Shown: piece after piece, positions 22,701 to 33,009 of the stretch
How the letters are laid out: each line of letters opens with the position of its first letter
Numbering within the stretch: position 1 is the first letter of the stretch
DNA from: Dolomedes plantarius
Taxonomy: Eukaryota > Arthropoda > Arachnida > Araneae > Dolomedidae
NCBI GenBank assembly: GCA_907164885.2
Contig: OU015490.1
Location: 204,047,661 to 204,111,660 of the forward strand
Reading direction: 5' to 3'
Length of the DNA stretch: 64,000 nt
Position numbers and translations under genes: made by a program
The notes under the pieces: generated by a model
Databases searched by the model: none
The model's input: only the letters and a program-made list of their open reading frames with translations
What the model was told of the DNA's origin: nothing

Positions 22701-23522
22701 TTAATCACGTTCTGCAAATGGTAACCGTCGGGGTGTATGGAAAATTGGCTTATCATCAGTAAGCGTTATATCAAGTTCGATGTTCGCAGTTTTCGTTTTG
22801 TTAGGTTTGTAGGCTAACAACTGCTGTTCAACGTCATTTCGGGTTTGATGAGAAATGTTAGGACCAATATCAAAAGAAGGAGGGTAGGCTGAAATTGTCA
22901 TTACAAAATCGTCATGTGCGGCAGGATCATCAGGTTTTGAAAACATAGCACTGTCAGGTGTAGTAGTCAAATTCGCCTGTTGGATGACATCGCAACCTAG
23001 TATGAGATCGAAAGTCATACAATTATTTGGAACAACGGAGATATTCACTGGAAAAATTTGATCATCTATTTTAATGTCGGAAGCAAAAGAACCAATGACT
23101 TTAGTTTTTGAAAAGCCGAAACCAGTTAGCATTATAGTGCTATTCGTCAACGGTGGTGATCCTAGTTTAATCCACGCGGAATGTTTAAGAAGCGTCGAGT
23201 GACTGCCAGTATCCACTAATCCAGAAAATGTATTATCAAAAATAACAACCGTTTTGCTTATATTAGTGGGAGAAGTAATAACATGTACCGTGTTGACACC
23301 GTCATTCGTCGCGAAGCTCTCAATTTGAGGAGTACGGCAGCAGTCCGCGGACTTGTGTCCAAATAAATTATAAGAAAGGCAACGTGGGCCACGAGAACGA
23401 CTAGGGCACGTCTTTGAGAGATGTCCAATTTCATTACAATTAAAACAACGTTGATGAGTTTTAGCTGAGCTAGCAACAGTAAATTTTGAGTTACGTCTTT
23501 GGGGTGAAATGTTCGGTTCCAT
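22701..23522 (-). pseudogene. Gypsy element 1 zinc knuckles and protease
   Basis: 273 codons. CFNCNEIGHLSKTC is a normal CCHC knuckle (residues about 26-39). A second, CLSYNLFGHKSADC, has lost its second Cys (Tyr or Asn there). The aspartic protease motif GLVDTGSHSTLL is near residue 100, and LILGCDV is the second conserved protease segment. The frame ends in TPRRLPFAERD, the segment that leads into the RT in this group. It represents the gag-pol junction region. Confidence 0.88.
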
Positions 23523-23687
23523 GCCATGTCTTTGGCCATCGCTGACACGTCGAAAATTCGAACCAATTGTGTTCCTCTGACGAACTACGGTTTCGTATGT
23601 TCGGAATTTTTCTTTGAATTCGGTACAAGATTTTGCACCTTAAAGAATAATTTTATCTGATGGGATACCCTGTATTCCTTGTATAGT

Positions 23688-24298
23688 TTACGGAATGACG
23701 GAACATTCGTCAATAGTACTAGTAGTGCGGTTTGCAATTTCACGCATCGCTATAAAATACTGCATTAAGCTTTCATTAGAACGCATGTGACGCCTTTCGA
23801 CTTGTCTATCAATTTCAATGGATGTGATTCTATCAGAAAACTCATTTATTAACACGGTCTTAAATAAATCACAGGAATTCAGATTTCTTTGAGAAAACAA
23901 AAAAGTTTTAGCAGGTCCTGCAATGAGGCGTTTGGCAAAAACCAATTTTTGTTGATCACTGATAGCGGGAAATAAATTCAAGTTATCCTCTACGTCGGAA
24001 AAAATGGGTGGGACTGGATATAAATTATTGCCTGTGAACTGGCGACGCGAGGTTGGAAGATCTGGTAACAACACCCCAAAACATCGTTATTTATCAAAAC
24101 ATCATTTCTACTACCAGGCGGTGATTGTTTAGTCTGGATGTTGGGCTGAAACGTGGGAAAGCTTTCTAAAGGGCCGGAAATACTCTGATCTACATTTGAA
24201 TCACTTGTGGAACGCAGAAAAGACTCAGAAAAAACGGTAATTTCGTTTTCAGGGTCGCTTAAAAAAATGATATCCAGAGAATTTTGAAAGTCGGTCAA
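23688..24298 (-). pseudogene. Gypsy element 1 gag
   Basis: The frame 24074-23688 holds LNLFPAISDQQKLVFAKRLI then GPAKTFLFSQ and RQVERRHMRSNESLMQYFIA, typical of the gag capsid region of gypsy elements. The frame 24298-23990 is its N-terminal part in another phase. Gag would form the particle. The frames are broken near 24070 and 23690. Confidence 0.75.
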
Positions 24299-24387
24299 AT
24301 TGGAGAGGGCATAAAGAATATTATCGGATAACTCAATTTTGTTAGTACTGACATTATCTAAATGTAATAAATTAGCAACAGAAATAA

Positions 24388-24422
24388 AATCTGAGAGTGA
24401 AAGATCCTTTCACTCTCAGATT
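24388..24422. repeat. Perfect 16-bp hairpin in gypsy leader
   Basis: AATCTGAGAGTGAAAG, a 3-base spacer ATC, then the exact reverse complement. It lies in the gag-proximal leader of gypsy element 1. The copied arm looks like a local inverted duplication, since one arm alone would fit the surrounding frame. Confidence 0.85.
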
Positions 24423-25153
24423 CACTCGCGACTTTCATATTCTGAGGAGAATGAGGGAAATCGACGCATTTTTTTCGCGATGAGCGGTCGAATTCGGTAT
24501 AACCAAGTACTTTATGTAATAATTTTACGTTTTGGGTTGTTCCGTATGTGAGGGAGTTAGAAATTAAGGGAATATCACCTAAGGTTAGGGCCATAATAAA
24601 AATGTAAAGAAATTAATAACACAACTCAGGGGAAAAATTTTTAAACTTAAGAAATTACGAAATTTTGAAACACAAACTAACGGGAAAACACAAAAAGGGG
24701 CCTAACTCGCTTAAGGGAACAGTCCTTGTGGCTCGAAGGGTATCCAATGACAATAGGAATAATAGTCCTCGAAAATCCTGTCTTTTTTTTATAGGTGAAT
24801 GTTACTATCCAAAATCACGTTATCCAGTAGAATGGCATTGTATCCAGTAGTGTAGGAAATGCACTAAGTTATCGATGGTTACACAGTTCAGCACTGCAGC
24901 AATCATTAATTTCGATTTCGAACGTCAGTGGCGAAAGGATTATCGATTCTTTGGTTTGTTACAGGTCTTCTCGTAGAATCCTCTAGCAGATGAAAACAAA
25001 TATCCTTGGTGAGAGCAGCCCGTCTGCTGCAATTGGCGCGTCAGCCACTACTAAATTCAAAAACAAAAGTGTCCACAGCCGTCTGCTGGGATGATACTTC
25101 TTTTTTCAACGGGAAACGAATCTAGGGGAACTTTTCTCAGCAGGGAAAGCGGA

Positions 25154-25171
25154 AGAACGGCCGAGCCCCCA
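25154..25171 (-). promoter_or_regulatory. Primer-binding site resembling tRNA-Pro, gypsy element 1
   Basis: Two bases inside the 5' LTR the minus strand reads TGGGGGCTCGGCCG, close to the 3' end complement of tRNA-Pro (TGGGGGCTCGTCCG). Position and the leading TGG fit a retroelement primer site. Confidence 0.65.
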
Positions 25172-25173
25172 AA

Positions 25174-25359
25174 TGTGGGGAGGCAACGACCTAAGCAACA
25201 TTGGATATAAACATCCTTCATTAGTTAAATATTAGAAAAATGAAAATAAACAGCGCGAGAGGGACGTTTTCCCATCTCGGAGTACAGCGATCGTCTAATG
25301 GCGGGAATACATCACGCTGGCGCACGCGCTGACGTCACACAGACAGTAGCGCCGCGTAA
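25174..25359 (-). repeat. Gypsy element 1, 5' LTR, first part (186 bp)
   Basis: Matches positions 1-186 of the complete LTR at 19691, ending at TAA, where the 3.1-kb element begins. The remaining 35 bp are at 28663-28697. Confidence 0.92.
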
Positions 25360-25619
25360 GGCCCGCCGCAAATTGAACCCAAAGCACGCACAGCCCACTC
25401 GTGGCAGAATCTGTGATGCATAGTTTTGACCGAGGCACCGCAAAATGAACCCAACCCAACCTAAAAGTGGGAAGGTCTGTGATCCTCGCACAGATTTCTT
25501 GGGCCGTGGGTCAGATTTGGATAGACGATAGCAACGCCCTCTGGCTGGCAAAACATTCGGAATAGCATCTATAACTTGTTTACAAAGCTATTTACCATTA
25601 TGTTATCGCTTATTTTTTA

Positions 25620-25765
25620 AAATTGTAGTGAGTTGTGTTGCTATGCACATACAAATTCCAAAATGAGTCTGATGTTGGCATGTATCATCGTCCGAAAGAT
25701 GAAAAACGACGTGACTTCTGGATTAGAGCAGACCATATGCTGGCTCACTTCGGAAAACATTTTTA
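25620..25765 (+). pseudogene. THAP-like peptide remnant
   Basis: One plus frame reads NESDVGMYHRPKDEKRRDFW then IRADHMLAHFGKHF. A neighbouring frame just upstream gives CCYAHTNSK. With a frameshift between them this resembles the C2CH THAP zinc-binding domain, whose core is a Cys pair then FHR-PKD-x-x-RRxxW. A GTAAGG that could be a splice donor follows at about 25769. THAP domains bind transposon ends in P-type and some other transposases. Match made by eye; the last Cys/His pair is not seen. Confidence 0.4.
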
Positions 25766-25800
25766 AACGGGTAAGGTTTTTCCCCCTCCATATGGGAGAT

Positions 25801-27510
25801 ATGAAATCGTACATCTTTTTTTTCTTCTAATAACTGTTCTGGTGATGATATTTGTCTCGTAGATCGTGTGTGTAGTTTTTAAACACGCATTGTTAAATTT
25901 TAGCATGATTCTATAGCGTTTTAATGTCATACCTTTCTGATAAACTAATCAGATGCTCTTTCCGATCAGAAAAGTGGATTTATTGTGAGTCCATATGCAC
26001 TTGTAGTTTCTGTTGAAACGGTGTTGTAGGGTGCCCATAGGGAGACAAACATAGAGTTAACATAAGTTAACAGCAGTTTTTGTTTAGATACCACTGGCTC
26101 ATTTGAGAAACCACGTTTTTTTTAATCAAGTAGTTCTATGTAATGCTTCTAAATGTTTAATAGATTAATATGCTAACATCTAAAATTTATTGTTGAATTT
26201 TAATATTTGAAAAATATGTATTTGGTAACTTTTCATTCTTTTTTTACAACGGTTATCAACATAATTAAGATTTCATGTTTTAGATTCAATGACAAATGGC
26301 TATGACATGTGTTCAGTGCTGTGACCAAGTTGTTTGGATTACAAAAGTTTTTAATTCAAAGAATGTACGAAAAGATTATGCTTTTTGGAAGAACACTCAT
26401 TTTGTTCTGAAGCAGATGTAATTCATAAATTTAATGCCATTTATTAAAGTATTATATGCTGTAAAATTTATTGCAGTTGTTTGTATACATTATTATTGTT
26501 ATTTTGTTTATTGTTTAAATGTTTTAAACTGAGAAATCTGATTTATGTTTCAATATTTCATTGGTATTTATTTTTTTTGAAAAATGGTGCTTACTTAGTA
26601 TTAGTTTTTCAGAGGAAAATAGGTTGAAAGTAGATATCCCCTTTAATACAAGTAGAGAAGTATAACATGCCTTGTGCTGTAATCCTCCCATGGTGTAGAA
26701 ATCAAAAAGTCTGAATAATCAGTCTTTATTATGAATTAATTTTCTATCATATAAAATAAATTATGCTCACTTAATTATTAATACTTTCTCTTAAAGCATT
26801 TTAGCACTGCAGATCTAAGAAGATCATCTTCCTATTATACGTCAGAATTGAATTGGTATGTCATATTTAGTTGCATTTAAATATTGAAAAATGTTGTTTG
26901 TATCTAGATTTAAGATTTGTGAATTACAACTGAATGGTTACTTTCAGAGATTCGCATCTAGTGCATTTCTCTAAATTTGACTTTTCAGTTTTTAGCTTTA
27001 AATATCTGTATTTTATTTACTAATTTGGATCCTTTTCTAATCAGCTAAACTTTTGTCTCACTAGATAGCTGTATGGTTTCCAAATTCCACTTTAGATAAT
27101 TCAAGAAATATTGCTGTGTGTACAGGCCTTCGATCAATAAGGCCTGATTGGCCTGATTTAAAGAAATTTTTTATTGGTAAATTAATTGTGTCATAAGCCA
27201 TACATTGAAAGTGTCATTTTATTATGTGCTGCACTTTGTAACATGGCCCCATGTGTAGTTATAAGGTAATGAAGAAATGTCATTTGTCATTATTATATAG
27301 ATTTTTATTATTTGTCATTTTTATATACGAATTGTAGTAAATGCAGAACTCATTTTAGAATTTCATTTAATCTTGCATTTAAAACATTATTGATACGTAC
27401 TTATGATAGCTGTATGGTTTCCAGAAATATTAATTTTCCAAATTTATAATTTGATTTGGTCAAAGTCATACGAATTTGAATTTTGATTTTATTCAATTGT
27501 ATTGTTTATC
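25801..27510. repeat. Second copy of the duplicated block
   Basis: Aligns to 10042-10511 and 15692-16530 with roughly one change in every ten or so bases (estimate by eye). It has about 430 bp extra (around 26990-27423), bounded by two copies of AGCTGTATGGTTTCCA (27067 and 27410), which suggests a deletion between direct repeats in the other copy or an insertion here. No coding frame. Confidence 0.85.
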
Positions 27511-27632
27511 TAGTATAAAAATGACTAATACTAGATATCAAAGTTACATATTCTTTGAATAAATCTATGGTTTAATACTTTTTAAGTTATGTCAATATTA
27601 GATTGTCTTGTACATTAAACTATTATATAGAA

Positions 27633-28272
27633 CAGCGGTTCCCAATCGGTGGGTCTCGGAAGTGTTACTGGTGGGTCGCGACTCGATCCTAAAACTATCA
27701 GAAACCATCGAATAAACCATCAGAAAAGATAAGAACAATCGAAACAAATCGAATTGTGTTTTGATTGTTTTCTTGGTTTTTGATTTTTGGCATCTGGGGC
27801 AGACAGAACCACTACATCCCTCCGAGATGACTCACACAGTCACACAGGTGGTACACACTCTGGCAACGCCGCTCCCCCTCCCGGTCTACCGCCACACTGT
27901 CAAAGGTCACGCCACATGAGCACTATTGTTTACTAACCTCAGTCACTCAGTCTTACTGTGGACATCGTACAGTGATCACTTGTTGCATATATTGCAAACA
28001 TATATCTATTGTTAAATAAATAACTGTTTTGCTACAAAGTGCTTGTATTTTATCAACCATTTTCAAATCAGAACACAAATTGTTTATCAATAATCAATCT
28101 GTATCTTCAAAAAAGCATATATATATATTTATATATATATGGTAAATTATATATACATAAGGAAGGGATACGATACAAATAAGGTTTTTTACTCCACCAT
28201 GGACCGATGGACCGTGGAGGTATTCCGATAAGGAAAGGTGGGTCGCCAGCTGAAAAAGGTTCCTAACTATAG
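27633..28272. mobile_element. Probable nonautonomous hAT element
   Basis: The left end CAGCGGTTCCCAATCGGTGG and, at the right, GGTGGGTCGCCAGCTGAAAA plus GGTTCCTAACTATAG resemble the two ends of hAT elements whose consensus starts CAGTGGTTCCCAACC. The right terminus has mutated. No clean 8-bp duplication is left. It contains a short (TA)n run at about 28116-28140. It appears nested in the 3.1-kb element. Confidence 0.5.
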
Positions 28273-28473
28273 AATATAATAATATTAGTTCTTCATTCTG
28301 TGATTCCGATTCCAAATCCATGAGAAGTTCAACCTCGGACGTCATCGCGCTAGGCTGGCGTGGATGCCTGTGCTGGGTTCAATTTGCGGTGCCCCGACCC
28401 AACCCAAGCGAGAAGAAGGCGGGGCCTAGGCGTAGGCTGTGGGTGCTTCGGGTTCAATTTGCGGCGGGCCTAA

Positions 28474-28659
28474 GGGCCTGTTCACATAGGCGTCCGCTGC
28501 GTTGCGTTAAGGAAAAGATGACGTTGAGACAAAAATAAACCAATCATAGGCCTCCAAACGATTAGCAATGAAATTTTTAACGCCTATGATTGGTTTATTT
28601 TTGTCTCAACGTCATCTTTTCCTTAACGCAACGCAACGGATTCCTATGTGAACAGACCC
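28474..28659. mobile_element. 186-bp Harbinger-type MITE, near-perfect foldback
   Basis: Starts GGGCCTGTTCACATAGG and ends CCTATGTGAACAGACCC, with TAA on each side (28471-28473 and 28660-28662). Most of the element is a long palindrome: the left arm word TTAAGGAAAAGATGACGTTG is exactly complemented in the right arm. It inserted at the same TAA used by the 3.1-kb element. Same family as 8884-9041. Confidence 0.88.
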
Positions 28660-28662
28660 TAA

Positions 28663-28697
28663 CGCCTGGAGATGGAGATGGAATTGAATTTCCCATA
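28663..28697 (-). repeat. Gypsy element 1, 5' LTR, second part (35 bp)
   Basis: Reads CGCCTGGAGATGGAGATGG onward and matches the last 35 bp of the 221-bp LTR. It is followed by TTTA, the target duplication. Confidence 0.9.
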
Positions 28698-28701
28698 TTT
28701 A

Positions 28702-29008
28702 TATACAAAAGTCAACTACACTATATTTATTAAAATAAATCAGAAATTTAAAATGTTTGAATAAGTACAACAGAAGATGTTGTAGATGCTAAGTTTTAGT
28801 AAACAATATACATACAGTACTTTAACGCATCGTATCATTTATACAGATGCAAAATAATTAAAAAAGATGACATGATATTGATCAATGAAAATAATTTAAG
28901 GGAAAAAACGAGCATCTGTGACAAAATGAGTTTATTTCAAAAATTCATGCGGAAATACACGCTTGAACAACACTCTGTCAAAAAGAGATTTATGCATCTT
29001 AATATATT
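28702..29008. other. AT-rich spacer between two gypsy elements
   Basis: No gene. Around 28938-28985 the words AAATTCATGCGGAAATA and ACTCTGTCAAAAA recur in the same order at 44881-44916. Confidence 0.4.
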
Positions 29009-29560
29009 GTAGCAAAATCGTGGTACGGAAAGTTCTTTTTTTACAAGTGCATTCAACGAAATTAAATAAATATGCCAGTTACCACAAATGAGAAACAGAG
29101 ATTTTTATAGACATCAAAACTAACATACAATCTTCTTTTTACAATCTTCGCTGGACTTCAACACTTTCCAGCTCCTAGGTAGTTTTCTTGACAATTTGTG
29201 ATTTAAAAGAGTTTTAAGAACACATATAATAATAAGCAAGTGAAATTATACAACCTTTCACAACTATATCGAGGCCTCCGAAATCTATGCCAAGGTCTCC
29301 CGTTACATCCGTCACGACAAACTACCTAAACTAATCAATCGCCTATCTCGTCAAGGATATCGCTTCAACTCAATTGCAGTTCTAAAAACCTATTTATCTC
29401 GCAAAACAAAACCCGCGTTGCCACACTACACAACCAAACGATTTTCCAACAATCAACCTAATATCCAGATTTATCACTTACTCCTTGGTTTTAATTCCAC
29501 AACTCCCGAAACATCGCACTTTGGCGATAAAACGCCAAATTGGCTCCCAAACATGTAACA
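29009..29560 (-). repeat. Gypsy element 2, 3' LTR
   Basis: 552 bp. It differs from the other LTR at a few sites, for example TGTAGC against TGTACC and AATCGCC against AATCACC. It contains ordinary-looking sequence with an isolated Cys-poor frame that I consider chance. Confidence 0.93.
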
Positions 29561-29577
29561 TTGCCCCCTCCTCAAAA
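29561..29577 (-). promoter_or_regulatory. Polypurine tract of gypsy element 2
   Basis: On the minus strand TTTTGAGGAGGGGGCAA directly precedes the 3' LTR start TGTTACATG, the expected plus-strand primer. Confidence 0.8.
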
Positions 29578-29818
29578 GACTGGACGCCCCGGACAGTCCT
29601 ACACTAACAACAACGGTCCTAAAAATACTACTACAAAATACAATTTCATAAAAACACAACGCATATACCATTACAAATTAAATAAATAAACACATAAAAA
29701 CAACAGTTGCAACATTAGTATATAAAATAAAAATAATAAATAAATAAATAAATTGGGTAGCCTGGATCTACTTAGGAGCAACAGCCTACGAGCCGTGGCT
29801 CGGGTATCCTCAAACTCT

Positions 29819-30955
29819 TCAGGACCCACTCACGTCCCATGGTAAGGAGCGAGCCGGTCGTAATGCACGACCTTCGCTTTGCTGTTCGCAGATTTGCCGT
29901 ACGACGACATCGTTGATTCTGTTGACCACGACGAAGGGACCGCTCCAGTGGGACTGTAGCTTGGGGGACAAGCCTTTCCTACGAACGGGGCTCCACAGCC
30001 AAACTTTACTTCCTTCCTGGAACTGATGATCTGTCGCTGTCGCGTCGTACCGCCTCTTCATTCTGTCGCTGGCCACGTTGATCCGCTCCCGGGCGAAGTG
30101 GTGGATTCCTTCCAGTGTGTCCTGGACATCGCGGACATACTCCTCCGGAGAAGAGGATGCATCAGGGGGGCAGCCAAAAAGGAGGTCACACGGCAGCCGC
30201 AGATTCCGTCCATAAAGCATCTCAGCAGAAGTGTGCCCTGTTGTCTCATGGACGGCGCTGCGATACGCTAAAAGGAAAAGAGGTAGGTGTCGGTCCCAGT
30301 CCTTCTGGTGCCTAGATACAAGTAAAGAAATGTGGTTAAGGATGGTTCTATTAAAGCGTTCGACCATACCATCCGACTGGGGGTGTAGAGGAGTTGTTCT
30401 GGTTTTCTCGATCTCCAATAGTCGGCACATTTCGGTAAAAATTGCAGATGTGAAATTAGTCCCCTGATCAGAGTGTATCTGCATGGGAACTCCGAATCTG
30501 GAGACCCAATTCAGAACTAAAGTTTCAGCTACGGTGACTGCCTCCTGATCAGCTATGGGGTAAACTTCTGGCCACTTAGTAAAATAGTCCATGGCAACGA
30601 GCATGTACTTGTTGCCATCAGTGGAACGTGGAAGAGGTCCCAGGATGTCGATGGCGACGCGCTCGAAGGGGGCACCTACGTTGTAACGTTGCATCTTCCC
30701 TCGGCTACGTCTCTTTGGTCCTTTGCGAGCTGCGCAGGCGTCGCAGGCTCGGCACCACTTCTCGATATCGTCTCTGGCTTTTCCCCAGAAGAATCGCTCC
30801 CGCACCTTGTTCAGGGTCTTCATCACCCCAAAATGCCCTCCGGCGGGACTACTGTGGAGTTCTTCTAAAATTGCAGGAATTTTTGAGCGAGGAACCACGA
30901 GCTGCCATCTTGTTGTTTTTTCCATCGTCTGACTCCCACTTTCGGTATAGGACAC
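29819..30955 (-). CDS. Gypsy element 2 integrase region (378 codons)
   Basis: HHCC finger with H34, H41, C71, C74; catalytic D103 (AIDILGPLP), D163 (HSDQGTNF), E199 (GMVERFN), DX35E spacing correct. The C-terminal DNA-binding part has SKVWLWSPVRRKG and WSGPFVVVNRINDVVV, the GPY/F-type module. It is open from the finger to the natural stop at 29819. It is out of frame with the RT/RNase H frame by a shift between 30955 and about 30900, so it depends on the polyprotein start far upstream and is not a free gene. Resembles 412/mdg-type pol. Confidence 0.92.
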   Translation of the reverse strand: MSYTESGSQTMEKTTRWQLVVPRSKIPAILEELHSSPAGGHFGVMKTLNKVRERFFWGKARDDIEKWCRACDACAARKGPKRRSRGKMQRYNVGAPFERVAIDILGPLPRSTDGNKYMLVAMDYFTKWPEVYPIADQEAVTVAETLVLNWVSRFGVPMQIHSDQGTNFTSAIFTEMCRLLEIEKTRTTPLHPQSDGMVERFNRTILNHISLLVSRHQKDWDRHLPLFLLAYRSAVHETTGHTSAEMLYGRNLRLPCDLLFGCPPDASSSPEEYVRDVQDTLEGIHHFARERINVASDRMKRRYDATATDHQFQEGSKVWLWSPVRRKGLSPKLQSHWSGPFVVVNRINDVVVRQICEQQSEGRALRPARSLPWDVSGS

Positions 30956-32990
30956 CGTTTCGTAAGTGCAGGGAGTTCCAAAGGGCCCAGTAGTATTTGG
31001 TATTAGGGCTAAAGGTCGATATCTGTTGCCAGCCAGGTTTGGTGCTGGACAACCCCATGTGTTCTACTATGGGTTTGATGTCTGGGTCTTCATTTTGTTC
31101 CTTTCGAAGCTGCTCATCACTCCACGGGTCCGGAGACAGGGTGACAGCAGTGACTTGCTGAACAGTAGAAATTTCAAAGCCATACTTCTTCTCGGCCTTG
31201 GTGCAATATCGGCAACTGTCAGAGCACGGTCTTCTGGATAGCGCGTCAGCATTACCGTGCGAAGAACCCTTACGGTGTTTCAGGTCGATAGTGTATTCTT
31301 GCAATCTCTGTATCCATCTGGCCACCTGGCCTTCAGGATTTTTAAAGTTCAGAAGCCATGTGAGAGAGGCGTGGTCGGTTCGCAGCACAAACTTCCGGCC
31401 GTACAAGTAATGATGGAAATGTTCTACGGCCTTCACCATGGCTAGCAATTCTTTTCTCGTGACGCAGTAGTTCCGTTCACTCTTGGAAAGGCACTTGCTC
31501 CAGTAGGCGATAACTCTTTCTTGTCCGTCTATTTCCTGCGACAGGACTGCCCCGACGCATCCAAAACTTGCGTCCGTGTCAAGGATAAATTCTTTATCAG
31601 GCTCTGGGTAGGCCAGGATGGGTGTAGACGTTAGGGTTTTCTTAAGCTTCTTGAATGCGTCTTCACACTCATCAGTCCAGACGAACTTCTGGTTTGCTTC
31701 TGTCAATCTGTGAAGGGGTCGAGCTAATTTCGAGAACCCTTTAACAAACCGCCTGTAGTAAGAGCAGAGACCTAAAAAGCTCCGCAATTGATGTACATCT
31801 TCTGGTCGGCACCAGTCTTTGACTGCCGACACTTTGTTAGGGTCAGTCTGGACCCCTCTGTCGGAGATGATATGACCGAGGTACGTCACCTGGTGGCGAA
31901 ACAAGTTGCATTTCTTAGAATTGAGCTTCAAACTAGCTCCCCGTAGCCTTTGTAGCACTTTTATGAGATTTCTTAGGTGGTCTTCGAAATCTCGCCCTAC
32001 AACGATTATATCGTCCAAATAGACCAGACAGGCTTCGTAGGAAAGTCCTCGCAAAACTGTTTCCATTAGACGCTCGAAAGTCGTGGGCGCATTGCATAGT
32101 CCAAATGACATAACTTTGAACTGCCATAGCCCTTGTCCTGGCCCAGTAGTGAACGCTGTCTTCTCTTTATCTTCGGGTCTGATTTCAACCTGCCAGTACC
32201 CGCTTTTCAAGTCAAGAGTGGAAAACCACTTGTGCCCGGTGAGGGTGTCCAAGGTGTCATCAATTCTAGGGAGCGGGTAGCTGTCCTTCTTAGTTATGTC
32301 ATTTAACCGACGGTAATCTACGCAAAACCTGGTAGATCCATCCTTCTTCCGGACTAGGACGATAGGACAAGCCCACGGACTGGTGGAGGGCTCGATAACA
32401 TCATCCTTCAGCATCGCTTGTAGTAGTTCGCCAACCTCCTCTTGTTTCGCCAAAGGGAGTCTTCTGGGATGTTGCTTGATTGGTGGGTGGTTCCCCGTGT
32501 CAATTCGGTGTTGCGTCAAGTTCGTACGACCCACTTCCGATGCACGGGCGAACACGTCTTGGAACTCATCGATGAATTTTTCTGCCCCCATCCTCTGTAG
32601 ATCGGTCAATTCTACATTCTTTAATAAATCTTCTGTCAAATTAGAGCGTTCGACGACTGACAGGTCACACTTTCTGCTTATTCCGGTGATCGGGGTACAA
32701 GTTGCCAGCATTTCCTTCTTCCGGATTACCTTAGCTTTGTCACTAACATTGGCAATCCTGACAGGAACCGCACCTTTCGACAGGTCCACAAGAGTTGCAG
32801 CAACTAAAAGACCTCTTTTACTATTGTCATTGTTGGGGTATTCGGTGATGGCGAGAGTATAGTTATTGTCATTCTGAACTAAACCGGTCGCTACTATTTC
32901 TGACATGGAAGGAATGCTGATATCTTGGGTAGCTATTATCTGGTTGCAAGATTCACTATTGTTACGAAATATAATTATATCTTCGGTCAT
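30849..32990 (-). CDS. Gypsy element 2 RT-RNase H (713-codon frame)
   Basis: LPLAKQEEVGELLQAMLKDD leads into the RT with STSPWACPIVLVRKKDGSTR, FCVDYRRLN, FSTLDLKSGYWQ, MSFGLCNAPTTFERLM and YLDD near residue 321. RNase H follows with LDTDASFGCVGAVL, SERNYCVTRKELLAMV and LRTDHASLTWLL, then GNADALSRRPC. All catalytic Asp/Glu are present. The frame begins in a region following protease in relatives (DLSKGAVPVRIANVS), but no protease DTG is found upstream. The last about 18 codons (after 30900) are out of phase with the integrase frame. Would copy RNA into DNA. Confidence 0.93.
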   Translation of the reverse strand: MTEDIIIFRNNSESCNQIIATQDISIPSMSEIVATGLVQNDNNYTLAITEYPNNDNSKRGLLVAATLVDLSKGAVPVRIANVSDKAKVIRKKEMLATCTPITGISRKCDLSVVERSNLTEDLLKNVELTDLQRMGAEKFIDEFQDVFARASEVGRTNLTQHRIDTGNHPPIKQHPRRLPLAKQEEVGELLQAMLKDDVIEPSTSPWACPIVLVRKKDGSTRFCVDYRRLNDITKKDSYPLPRIDDTLDTLTGHKWFSTLDLKSGYWQVEIRPEDKEKTAFTTGPGQGLWQFKVMSFGLCNAPTTFERLMETVLRGLSYEACLVYLDDIIVVGRDFEDHLRNLIKVLQRLRGASLKLNSKKCNLFRHQVTYLGHIISDRGVQTDPNKVSAVKDWCRPEDVHQLRSFLGLCSYYRRFVKGFSKLARPLHRLTEANQKFVWTDECEDAFKKLKKTLTSTPILAYPEPDKEFILDTDASFGCVGAVLSQEIDGQERVIAYWSKCLSKSERNYCVTRKELLAMVKAVEHFHHYLYGRKFVLRTDHASLTWLLNFKNPEGQVARWIQRLQEYTIDLKHRKGSSHGNADALSRRPCSDSCRYCTKAEKKYGFEISTVQQVTAVTLSPDPWSDEQLRKEQNEDPDIKPIVEHMGLSSTKPGWQQISTFSPNTKYYWALWNSLHLRNGVLYRKWESDDGKNNKMAARGSSLKNSCNFRRTPQ

Positions 32991-33009
32991 GGCATGGATT
33001 TGATTAAGT

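Larger units (their letters stand above)
25360..28470. mobile_element. 3.1-kb terminal-inverted-repeat element with TAA duplication
   Basis: Ends are inverted repeats of about 36 bp starting GGCCCGCCGCAAATTGAA, with a few mismatches, flanked by TAA at 25357-25359 and 28471-28473. A related GGCACCGC/TGAACCC motif recurs as a subterminal repeat about 60 bp inside each end. The interior has a THAP-like peptide near the left end, the block shared with 10.0-16.5 kb, and a probable hAT MITE. There is no recognisable DDE transposase, so it is nonautonomous or deleted. The 3-bp TAA target suggests PIF/Harbinger; a THAP domain would be unusual for that group. Class is therefore uncertain. Confidence 0.8.
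19691..28697 (-). mobile_element. Gypsy-type LTR retrotransposon, decayed, with nested insertions
   Basis: Minus-strand element with 221-bp LTRs. The left LTR (its 3' LTR) is 19691-19911. The right LTR (its 5' LTR) is split into 25174-25359 and 28663-28697 by two TAA-flanked DNA elements. A 4-bp duplication TTTA flanks the whole (19687-19690 and 28698-28701). Inside, on the minus strand, lie gag, two zinc knuckles, protease, RT, RNase H and integrase in gypsy order. Many stops and shifts mean no intact product. Removing the nested elements leaves both LTRs exactly the same length, which strongly supports the boundaries. Confidence 0.92.

Noticed and set aside
29474..29671. Small minus frame across the gypsy element 2 LTR edge
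   Set aside because: It spans the LTR and polypurine tract; chance frame.
30628..30993. 121-codon plus-strand frame
   Set aside because: Antisense to the integrase coding region of gypsy element 2.
32383..32862. 159-codon plus-strand frame
   Set aside because: Antisense shadow of the RT region; Ser/Cys-rich, no family resemblance.
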